64,000 nucleotides of DNA from Stercorarius parasiticus (lineage: Eukaryota > Chordata > Aves > Charadriiformes > Stercorariidae): contig VWZL01002583.1 in NCBI GenBank assembly GCA_013396915.1, positions 186,001 through 250,000 of the forward strand. The letters are read 5' to 3'. Both the position numbers and the translations under genes were made by a program. This document shows, piece by piece, positions 26,363-37,600 of the stretch. Numbering within the stretch: the stretch's first letter is position 1; each line of letters starts with the position of its first letter. The notes under the pieces are model-generated. The model saw only the letters and a program-made list of their open reading frames with translations. It ran no database searches and was not told the DNA's origin.

Positions 26363-26900
26363 ACAGAATCGCAGGGGTTGGAAGGGACCTTTAGAGATCA
26401 TCTAGTCCAACCCTCATGCCAAAGCATGTTCACCTACAGTAGGCTGGACAGGAATGCATCCAGGCGGGTTTTGAGTATCTCCAGAGAAGGAGACTCCACA
26501 ACCTCTCCGGGTGGCCTGTTCCTGTGCTCTGCCACCCTCAAAGTAAAGAAGTTTTCCTCATGTTGAGATGGAACTTCCTGTGTTCTAGCTTGTGTTCATT
26601 GCCCCTTGTCCTGTCACTGGGCACCACTGAAAAGAGTTTGACCCCATCCTCTTGACACCCAGGCCTTTAGATATTTATAAATAAGCATTGATAAGATCCC
26701 TTCTCAGTCTTCTCTTCTCCAGCCTAAACAGACCCAGGAATCTCAGCCTTTCCTCAAAAGAGAGGTGCTTCATTCCCCTGATGATCCTTGTAGCCCTCTG
26801 CTGGACTCCAGTGGTTCCTTGTCTTTCTTGAATTGGGGGGCCCAGAATTGGACACAGTACTCCAGATGTGGCCTCACCAGGGCAGAGTAGAGGAGGAGGA
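26363..26900 (-). mobile_element. Younger CR1 inserted into the older CR1
   Basis: The plus strand starts with a CR1 3' tail ('acagaatcgcaggggttgg', 'aagggacctttagagatcat') and runs through the ORF2 tail to 'ggcctcaccagggcagagta' and 'gaggaggagga'. On the minus strand the frame at 26675-26911 reads [21 protein letters not shown], then [18 protein letters not shown], the CR1 region after the palm. It is 5'-truncated at about 26900. Both ends abut the older CR1 exactly, with TGTC on either side (26359-26362 and 26901-26904), which looks like a short target-site duplication. It is of the 'gatctctaaaggtccc' type and related to the copy at 5431. Frames crossing the left junction (26102-26566) are chimeric accidents. 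Confidence 0.92.
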
Positions 26901-26989
26901 TGTCCTTTCACTAGGCACTACCAAGAGTTTGATTCATCATCTTTGTTCCCTCCCATCAAGTATTTATACATATTGGTAAGATCCCCCTG
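26901..26989 (-). mobile_element. Older CR1, resumed part after the insertion
   Basis: The plus strand reads 'tgtcctttcactaggcacta', 'ccaagagtttgattcatcat', 'cccatcaagtatttatacat' and 'attggtaagatccccct'. This is the reverse-complement CR1 ORF2 segment that should directly follow 'cccatttcctcttgtc' of the fragment ending at 26362. The two halves together form one collinear older CR1. It stops near 26989, where 'taagaaacggttaagaaac' begins unrelated flanking sequence. Confidence 0.85.
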
Positions 26990-29900
26990 TTAAGAAACGG
27001 TTAAGAAACATGACAATTTTGTGAGTGAGTGCAAGGAGTCAAGTGCAGAAAGCACACAGTGCAGCAGGCTTAATAAAAAGAACCACAAAATAGTTGCTCT
27101 CATACTGATTTTGTATTCTCAATTCCCATAATGATTTCCATATTATAAAACCAATTGCAATAAATAGGAGGTTTATTATTTGACATTGTGTTCAGTGCTT
27201 ACAGAAGCAAATTCTTCTTGCATGGGTCCTTCTGTATAAAAAGCTGCATTATGTTTTAGGGGTTGTTTTTGGTTTGGGGTTTTTTTGGCTCATTTGAGTT
27301 TTATATGAAAGAAACATTGGAGGAGGATTAAAAAAATCATGTGTTTTTTCCCCATATTACCAAGCACGTAATGAACGAGGAAATTTCCTGAAATGAAAGA
27401 GGAAATTTTCGGCAACTGTGTTGCTTTAGGTTGTGTGGCACAGATCCCTTCTCACCCAGCCATGTGCACATGTACGAGTCTGGCCTCTTGAGAAGGTTCC
27501 TGATACACTGGGCTGGCACACGGCAATTACAGACTGCAAAATTAGCCTTTTTAGATACTAAAATACATAAAGGAGTTCCGTTCCTTCATTCAGCACCTTT
27601 GATAATCACTCATGCTTCAAGAGATGATCCCAGCATGACACCTAGTGGCAGCAGCATATTTAACCCCGTCAGTGCCTTTTAGCCAGCTTACGGTTTCAAA
27701 GAGATTCACACCTACTTTTTGTTTCTAGCTTACCTGCAATACCTTGGATACACTAAAGTAGTAAAAGCATGAGTATACTCCAAATCGGGGAACTGCTTTG
27801 TTTCCTCCACTTTTAGATGGCATTAACTGAGATGTATCAGGAGCCTATCTAAAATACTAGTATCTGAGTGACAATCAAATATCTAGTTATTATTTATTTC
27901 TTCATAACTTTTTAAACTCTGTTTCTGATCACACTCTCAGGAACAGGAATTGCTCAACTAAATGATCTTAATGAGGCTGTAAATGTCTCTTCATGTTGAG
28001 GCTTGACAGTACGTACAGACTTTCTAAATACTGCTTGGCTTCCATAACTTGAAATGAGATCTACAAAAATATTTAGGCAACTACTTCCCACTGCCTCACT
28101 AAGTCAGGACATCCTAATGTGCAGCCTGAAATATAGCACACTAATATATATATATATAAGCTATAATTTATATAGATGGGTGTTATATATGTATTACGTC
28201 TAGCATAATAGGTGTTAGAGAGATTACTAATAATGGCCAGATTATACACACACACACATTCAAGATTGCAACCTTTTAAAGAACACTAATAATATTGCCT
28301 TCTATGGCCCAATATCTGCTTTTTTCACAGTTGTATTTTGATAATCCATTTTTAATCCTCTCATAGAAAAAAATCACTTATAGAATTAACATCTATAAGA
28401 TTAGTATAAATTCAATATGTCCACTAACGATAAGAAGTGAAAGAAACTTCTTACCTCCAAATTGCAGGCCATTATTATTTGACATCCAGTAACAATTGTG
28501 TTGCCCGTAATAGAAAAATATTGCTCCTATCAGCTATACGGATGAGGAAAAGGCTATTGCAAACACATAATTTCTGTTTCCTTCAAATAAAATTTTTAAA
28601 AAGTAATAACAACAAAATCACAGCAGCACTGAAGCAAGACTCATTAATTTCATTAAATTTCCAGGTGAGAAGAGGATCTCATAATATCACTCTCTCTACA
28701 GAAGGCCAGAACTTAATACAAAAAACAATTTCAAACCACACATTCTCTAATTTGGGGAAATACATTCTTAGATTGCAGTTATTTCCTTGAGGCTCAGGGT
28801 TCCTTATTAGTATATGCAAATATGCTTACAGAGTAGAAAGAAAAAAATAAACTAGAAATATTCCTTAACAAACAGCACTTTGCTATTTTCTTCTTCATTA
28901 GTCTATACCGACCCCCCGTACACTAAATCCACAAAATAAACCAAGCGGCCTGTTTTTTTGTTTTGAAGGGTTTTTTTTGTTTTCTTAGAACACTCGGTTG
29001 CAAATCCTTTAGAAGTATCTGCTAGACTTCACAATTGTGTGCATCAGCCTTATTTATCCTAATTTGCAGCTCTCCCTGCAGTAGTAACAGCTTCAAGAGG
29101 AACGCTGTGCCTCCTCAGACTGGTTGTGTTCTGGAGCTAATGTGGTTTCGTTGTTTAAGAAGTGAAGGAGGGAGTCCCCTTTCAGGGCACCTCCTCCACG
29201 AACGCACACCCTTCTACAACCGTCGAGAAAGGCTTAAGAAAAAGAAAAGCAGGAACACAGTCAATTTGCTAATAGTCTAGTGATGTATAAAACCAGAAAA
29301 CATTTGGTATTACAAAGCCTTTTCAGTTTGACAAAGAAAGACTTAAAAAAACCTCACTAGCTGCAAGAAGTGCTCAGTAAAATTCAAACCTTAAAAAAAA
29401 AACCAAAAAAAAGGAACAATGCAAATTGATGGTAGCAGTAAGTGAAACTACACTGAGATAGATTACTGGGGAAATAAAAAAACCTTCACAACATCAAGTC
29501 CTTAAAGCAAGGTTGTCTGTCTTTCTAAATAAGATGCTACAAGTGTTAGATATACAAGATGCAGTAACAAAGAAATTCTATAAACTGGAAAGAGGATGGA
29601 TATTAAAATGGTTTCTTAATCATGAGAGAAATGAGAGTCTAGAACAGACTTCCAGCAGGAGTACTGAGGCGCCCTTTTTAAAAAAAAAATTGACACATAT
29701 ATGAAAATGAATTTCAAGCAAGCTTATTACAAAAGAGCAAGAACTGATCTTTGTGACTTCAGACGTACCCTTCTTGTCACATACCATTCATTTTAAATTT
29801 ATCTATCTCCTTTTCTTGAGAAATTATAAAACAGTCGTTATTAGGAAGGAATAATTGAACTGTTGTTATGGACATTGAAAAAATTCCTCGAGGCCTGAAC

Positions 29901-32900
29901 AAGTATCAAAACTCCCAGTGTGAAATACTCTGCACAAGCAGCATCTGCTTTGAAAGCATATAGACTATGTAAAAAAGAATTTAGCAGGAAATGAGGGAAG
30001 ACAGAAACATAAGCCAGGAGTACACAACAGCAATGAAAATCTTTTGCTTCAGGTCACATATTAAGAATATGCAAACAGTTTTATGTACCCTATGTCCTAT
30101 CTCTGAACAATGGCCCAAGACTGATGTCTAAAGAGAAAAAGAAAACAAACTCAAGTGATTCTTTCCCTGAATACTCTTTGCCTCCAGTAATGAAAAGGGA
30201 AGTTAGGAAGAGAACACAAACCTCCTCTTTTTTGATCCAATGCTTTAAAAACAAGATCAGCACAGTGCACAACATTTTTTCAATACAGAACAAGTACAAG
30301 TACGATTAGTCTCATATAGAACATTTTAATTCTGGTAAGACAGAAATGCTGAAATGGGATAATTAATGAAACAGTAATCAAGAAATCGGCTATTACCACC
30401 ATGTAAAACTATTTTTAGTTCATTCTCTGAGCTGGTTAACTCTCTAATAAACTCACTTAATTTCCTTAATTGGCTATTTTTAAATTATAATTTTAGCAAA
30501 CTACTGAGCTGGCAAAGAGCTATCTATTCAGATCAACTCCTTTTACTTGAAGTTACTGCCAAGTGATTTTACCATCTGGACATTTATCTCTCTCTATCAA
30601 ATGAGTCACCACCACCAAAATACTTAATTAGTGTCACATGAAGAGTTGCTTGAAGAGAAAAATAAGAAAAAAAATTTCAATTTTTCACAAGTCCCTAAGC
30701 AAAATATGAGCCGTTAAGTCCCATTTTTAGAAGACACTGTTCATCTCATTTACTTTAAGTCAACCTTAAAAGCATAGGCACGTAGTTTAAGTGTGGTAGC
30801 TTAATGAACTACCACCTTTGAGCTGTACCACAGTAACTAATAAAACTCATGTTCTTATAACAGAGCAACAGACTTCTCTCCAACCTATCTGGACTCATAA
30901 CAGACTTTTTTTCAAGATTGTATTAGTGTCCCTTGCCTATCAGCCATACACTATCCAGAACTTACCAGCTTCACAATTCAGGCAGTTAAACACAACTGGA
31001 AAACATTTTAACTGCTTCAGATACCGAACACTCCAAACCATATTACTTGCTTACTTAAGCTAAAATGACCGACTTTCAGACTAGTGGTTAAGGAGCCCTC
31101 CTAAGTGATGTTCTGATTGCTGCGATGTTGTGGTTTTTTACCAGAATTTCAGAAGAGAGAGTGTGGGGCTGCAACATCACTGGCTCCTGCCGTGGCAGCA
31201 TGAACCTACACCTAAGCAACCTAAGAGACAACTGAATGTATTATTTCAGTATGCATAATAAACATAAGGGTATAATGCAGTTCAGTTTTCATGTTTCACA
31301 GCAGAAACTAAACATGGCCTTCAGAAAGAAATTTTCCAAAGATCATTTAACTGCCTAGTTTGGGGTGGTTTGTACATTTTGAAAAATGCTAATTATTATA
31401 GTTGTGGCCAAGACAAAATAGGTAGGTATGCCACTAGCCTGACAAGATAGGGCAGCTGCCATACACGCTTGCTCCTAGCTTAAATCTAGCTGAGTGACCG
31501 CAAACAGGAGGGGTCTTGCCATCTTTTCTTTCTTTCCCGTGCCTGGGAAGGTTGGGGGGGGAGTGTTATTGATGACAGTTTTTTGAAGGAAGCTTGTTGT
31601 TTCAATCAAATTTCACTGTAACCCCTGTTGTTACGTTAGTTGGAGCTTCAGTAGTTAGAAATTGCTGATCTCATTTACAAGTGACTTTTCCAGACCACGC
31701 AGGAGGACACTGCCAGCACAGTGACAAGGGAAGATTGAATTGTTATGGCCACAGTAACACCGGCTTCAAGATAAAGGGGTCATCGCTGAATCCCACTGAG
31801 GTGACTTTGTAGAAGTGTATGTTACTGCACAGTAAATGCAGGTCTGGATCATTTGGATGTGACATTGTAGAAGTCATCTATTTAATAGTTCTGCAGGATC
31901 TACAATACATAGCTGTTACCAGTAATAACCAAGCTTTTCAAACACTGTTAAAAGCCAGACTGATATTTTCCGTGTTTATAGACAATAACACTGAAATTAC
32001 TTTACCATTTTTTCCAAGCATTTTCATTACTCAGGTACGGCACAGAGACAACATGAAAGACAAAAGCTTAATAGAAGTAATTATTAATAATGAGATATAA
32101 AAATTTTAAAGGCAGCCTTCTGATCCATGTAATATAGTAGTCATTAATGATAGGATTGTAATAATTAGCTTAATTTATTATCATCTTTAATGAGATTATT
32201 TTCCTGACTTGAGATAACAGATATAAATTAAAACACTCAAAAGGTGAATTGTCTCTGCTTCACTATCGTCATCTGCTCAGAGCCGGACCTTCAGTAAGTT
32301 TGTATAAAACATGCTGTGAAGATACATGGGTGTAAAACCTTTCTTAAAAAGTTCAGATATGACAATGACCAAGTAGAGAATCAGTGAGAGTGAATATGAG
32401 ACACTTCAGCTAGTTGTGAAGGTTAATCTACAATTTCAAGGTTTTTATTATCTATTTAAAATAGGTAATAGTATATATTTTAAACCTGGAACTGGGATGA
32501 CCTCAGAGCTGTAAAAAGATTAAAAACTCAGAGTTCATGGAGAAGATACTGAAATCATTGGGGTATCACACCCTCAGTAGTCCCAGCTGAGAACCCAGAT
32601 CTGGGCTATGGTGAGTCTCTCCATGCTTCTAGTGCTGCCGGGTGCCAAGACCATGAGGACCCAGAGCCCAGGCTGCCAGGGGACCTGCCACAGAGGCAGG
32701 ATTCCAGCTCATAACCTAATTCTGAGGTCTCTGAGAGCACACACCTGTGTGACAGAAGGACAGGTCACAGATCAGAGAAGCTTTGATAACAAGGAATGAA
32801 AAAAAAACACATCAGACTAAATCAAGGGATCTCCTTCATGGTTTTCTTACCATTTTTTTATATCCTAGTGCCAATATGGGAGCTTAAAAACCTTGAAAGA

Positions 32901-34602
32901 CCATACTTGGATTACCAGGCTAAATGGAGACCTGGCTTCCCAACAGAATGAAGAATTTATTTGGTGTTAAGTGCTCCCCTTTGACCCAGAAATACTGAAG
33001 TATGGCATGTTCCAAAGTCTGATTTGGTCCAGGCAGCAAGGCTGTCTGCACCTTGTGACCCCACTATTTACCAGGTGGGAAGCAAACCAATATGCCTCTC
33101 ATGGCATGTTTTTAATCACAAACTCAACATAATCCTTGTATTTCTATGAAACATCAATACAAGAATCTGTAACTTCTTGCTAAAAGCCTTAACAGTGGAA
33201 AATTCTTAAATAATTCAATAGCCATCCATATTAAAAACCAACATTCAGAAAAGATCAACAGAATGACAATGAAAATTGGAGAGAAATTCCCAATTCAACT
33301 GAACAGGTACAAGAAGAATTTGGACAGGATACACTTGGAGAAGAGGCAAAAGGACTCACCTAGTTCCTGTCACTGCCTGAAGGACAAAAATCCCTGGGGC
33401 CAAGTTGCAGCAATCCTCAGAACTGGCAGAGGGACTGGATGTACTCCAGGCCTGCATGGGGGACCTGGAAGCTTACAGGGTCAAATCTAGAAGCAAAACC
33501 CAACCTCACAGCCTGTACAGAAGCTACTCGGAGAGAAGGTGAACTAATTTTACTAGAAAGAAAAGAAACTGAAGATATAAGAAGAGAAATGTCTTGGAGT
33601 TTTGAAGATACAAAGGGAGTCTACTGTGAAAATATTTAATTGTTATGGTCCCTGCACTTGGATAAGGGAAATACAAGAGGAAAGACCAAATATTGGAGGT
33701 GTCACACCACCTGGGAGTATCAGCGAGGACTGTTCTCTGAGTTTAATTTTAGCCTTCCTGCACCACCGAGTGCCTATGCTTTCTGTGCTTAAAATCAGTC
33801 TGAAAGAACTGTTTGACATCAGTGTCTAAAACAATAAGATCCAGATTAAATTTCAGACAATAATTTCATCCACATAGATTTGGTTCACACCATCATTCAA
33901 TATTATACTACTGAATTTATTCTTTCTCCCTTTTCTTTTCTGACATGTATCTGCAAGTCTGGATTCCAGTCAGAACTGTGTGGGTTTTCATACAGGATTC
34001 ATCACTATAGTAACCAAGCACAAACCATCAAGTGTGAGGGGTTTTCTTTTTCCCTCTTTTTTTCTTTTTTCTTTTAAACTGACAGTGAAGTGGGACACAG
34101 AGAGATGGCTGAGATTCTCAGAAGCTTCCACAGAATTCCAGTGACATTTGGGTTTATAAGCCCTCTAGAATCCATCACAAATCCCTCTGTAAATAGAATC
34201 CCATAGGAAGTCTCTGCAGTGCTTTAAACCCATGAATACAATAGGAGTAAACGCTGTTCCTAATAATTTTATTAATTGGAAGCACAGGTTTGATAAAAGG
34301 TTGTGCTTGGGGATTTTCTAGCCTCATGTTCAGGACGAAAATGTGGATGATTTTGAGATAAGTCACAAAACATATCAAGGACCATTGATCACTGGTTAAA
34401 CAGATTATAAAAAGCCTGAGCCCAACAATTTGAATAAAAGCCAGGGATAAATATTGCCTGTCCTTTGTAATCACTTCAAGCCAAACACTAGAATTTTTTT
34501 CCTCACAAAAATATTCCAAAATGTGACGGTCCTCAGAACATATACATAACCAAGCCATTGAAAACAGTATTCAAGAAAAGGTACTAACTGAAAGATCATA
34601 CT
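26990..34602. other. Unique AT-rich DNA, no gene seen
   Basis: About 7.6 kb with no supported gene and no CR1. Small features are T/G-rich patches near 27255-27290 and 28950-28982, (TA)n at 28143-28158, (CA)n at 28246-28258, a cluster of TAAT/ATTA motifs at 32068-32190, an A-run in 'cttaaaaaaaaaaccaaaaaa' near 29393-29412, and a pyrimidine tract at 34040-34075. Three short plus-strand frames overlap end to end at 33263-33829 but match nothing I know. A slightly GC-richer island lies at 32575-32760. Confidence 0.5.
28143..28258. repeat. Short (TA)n and (CA)n microsatellites
   Basis: 'tatatatatatata'-type sequence at about 28143-28158 and 'acacacacacaca' at about 28246-28258, about 90 bp apart, with AT-rich sequence between. 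Both are short and may be length-variable. Confidence 0.75.
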
Positions 34603-34667
34603 TGTACGTGTGTGTACGAGTGTGTGCGAGTGTGTGTGAGAGTGTGCACGAGTGTGCACGCGTGTTA
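34603..34667. repeat. 10-bp GTGTG-type minisatellite
   Basis: Consecutive 10-base units can be read: 'tgtgtacgag' (34611), 'tgtgtgcgag' (34621), 'tgtgtgtgag' (34631), 'agtgtgcacg' (34641), 'agtgtgcacg' (34651), with a degenerate lead-in and an end at 'cgtgttatg'. Alternating purine-pyrimidine runs with CpG and CACG steps make it a candidate for Z-DNA formation. That is known behaviour of such tracts, but only inferred here. Confidence 0.8.
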
Positions 34668-37600
34668 TGTTTATAACTAAATTTGTAATAAAAGATTCAT
34701 GAAGGTCTTGAGCTGCTCTGCAAATATCAACTGAAAGCAATTGTCTGAGTTCGTCTTAAAATTACAACAGAAAAATGTATTTAGTGTTTGTATTTATGCC
34801 CTATCCCCCAAATCAGCAGTGTTCCTTATTTGGATTCTGTTGTTCTTCAAACAACATGCAGCTCTAGCAAGAATTGACATAATGGGGTCCAACAACTGAA
34901 TGACCAAAACTATGCTTAACAAACAAAATCCCCAAGTCTGAATCATTCAAATCAATCAGAAAATGAAAAAAAGCATAGACAAAGTAAGTGTCTGGTGATC
35001 AAAATTCAGTCAACAACTATATTAGCTAACACCACACATGCACAGGTGTAGAGAAATGACATCTGAACAATCATAACAAGCAAGTTTCTTTCTTGAACCA
35101 AAATGAAATTGAACCTGCTCATATAGTCATTAAACACAAAGGTTTAAAATGCAAATATCGCAAATTGGTTAATCCTATTGTTCAGTTTCCACCCTTTACT
35201 AATTAGAATGTTTTCCTCCTGCAACCTTATCAGCGCAGAAAAAAAATGTAACAGGGTAAGAAGACTTATAGGCAAGTAAAACTAAAATAAGATGACCATA
35301 TTAACAGAAAGAATCAGAAATGGAGGTAGAGCTGTTCAGGTTCAGTTGACCTGGTACAGTCCTTTGCCAAGCAACAAAGTATTTTAAGAATCTCATGACT
35401 ATCGGCTCATTTATAATGAAATTACTTTGCCAGATCTGGTTGCTTCAAGTAAGCAGCTACCCACATCTTGAAAAAATCATCATATGTGACACCAGATCCT
35501 GCTTACAGGAATGAAATCTCAACTGGGATGACAGGATACAGTAACAATAGGACATACACAGGTCTAATGAAGTGGCAGCATGGCAGCAAAGCTACAGTGC
35601 CTTTTGTTCACGGCCTACAGGTTTGCATTTAAGAAGTTGCTATAGAAATGTAGAGATAATGTCAGTCTCCTATGTTCAACTCAAGTACTTTTCTCTCAGT
35701 GCTCATGAATTTTTACAAATGGTATAAAATATTTTTTAATACACAAGCTAGCAACAAAAACTATTATACCAAAATAATAGTTTCATCTTGTGAATTATAA
35801 AATAAATGAGAGGCAAATGAGGGAAAAACTGCACTGCTATTGATTTATTAAAGTTGAGGATGAAGTGAGCATTCAGTCTAGTCTGACTTCCTGTCTGTCA
35901 CCATTTGCCTTTACACTGAGCTCATTAATTTGCATTTAATAAAAGTTTAACTTGTATTTGGCTAAGGCATATTTTCTAAAAGTGATATAAATGACATCAA
36001 AAGATGAGAAAATACACCTTCCATGACAGTTTATTCCAGCAGTTAATCATGTTAAAAAGTACCCATTTCTAATTTAAATTTGGCTGGCCTCAGCTTTCTA
36101 GGATAATTATCTCCTTTTATCTCTTTATAAAAGGATAGAGCAGTTGCTCCCTTTCCTAGCTTGATTAGAAAGCCCTACAGTATTTTGCAACAAGACATTT
36201 CTAACTAGACAGTAGTTCAGGATTAGTTTCTCCCCTCCTGATGAAAATTTCTGACAATCAACATACTGATTCTACTAACCAGAAAGACACAAATGATGAA
36301 AAATGAATGAAATGACACAAAGAATGAAGAATGATGAAAGACTGAAAATACAGCCAAAAAATCACACAGGAAATACTTACTTCTCCAGCTGGCCAAGATG
36401 AAGAATTACTAACCAAAAGAACTCTTCTTGGAATGAGCAGATGTAGGGGAAACTTATCATCTATAGGTTACATGATATGAGCTCAGTCCTAAAAAATGCC
36501 CCTTAAGAGAGTGTTTGGAAAGGAAAAAATAAGCAGCATATGAGTAAGAAGTTTCAAACCACACGAGGACACGAAGACAGAACGACCACCCTTTCCCTAG
36601 GAAGAAAACTGTATACTTGTTGAAATGTCTTGCAAGGAACTGCTGAAAAATGCAGAATTAAGAGCCTGCATTCAGTGCCCCAAAGGCAGCAATTGGCTAA
36701 GATGACACTGGCTGATTAAAATGGATTCTCTATTTTATGCATAGAGGAGCTACAGGAAGAGTAGATTGGGGTATAAGACTAATGGGGCAGAACAGCTATA
36801 GCTATGAAACAACTGTAAGGCTGAATTATCACCCCAAGGACCAACTGGAAAGGATGCAGAGTTCTGTCACACAAAAAAAAAGTCTGTGTTCTGTCTTACG
36901 AGTTTACCACCTTGTATTTGTGGAATATATAACATAAGTATTTGTGGAATTAAAAACAAATAAAAAGCTTATTTTCTGTAGTAGCATCTTGGGAAAACAA
37001 ACTTTACTCAGCATCAGGATATATGACAAGAATAAATTAATGAAAACACACACTGTCTCCATTAACAGCCATATTGTTCTTGTAAATAAGAGAATTGCGC
37101 AAGAAAATCTCTCAAATACAGAAAATGTCAAATTAACACCACCACCACCCCAAAGAGAGCACCTAACTAATGAGGACAGATCTAATTTATGTCCACACTG
37201 ACAGCTGTCTTACCAGCAGATTCACTGATTCTCAATAACATTTTTCAAACTAGTTTCCGTAGCAACTGCCACCTCATACTCCCGTCCCTAAGGCACAAAA
37301 CATCTAATAAAATAATAATAACAGCAACAATAACAACAACAATACTATCTACTTCCACAACGTCTATCAGGAGAGTAGGTTAGATTTCTGCTGGGAAACA
37401 AGGTTGATTCTTACAGTGGGGATTCAATCTATTGCAAACACATTATAATGTATTTTTTATTATTTATTTTGTTTTGTGAGATGGAAACCACAAGTATACA
37501 ACCCTCTAGAAAACTAATCAGAGTGAACTGTCCTTTCATTCAAACCATTTGCTGCCATGGCAGTAATGAATTTCAGGAAGGAAAGGAGAGAAACATATAA

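Noticed and set aside
26102..26566. 154-codon plus-strand open frame
   Set aside because: It runs antisense through two different CR1 copies across their junction at 26362/26363, so it is a chimera of non-coding strands.
33305..33350. Resemblance of 'acttggagaagaggcaaaag' to the CR1 SLEKR codons
   Set aside because: No other CR1 block follows in order or spacing.
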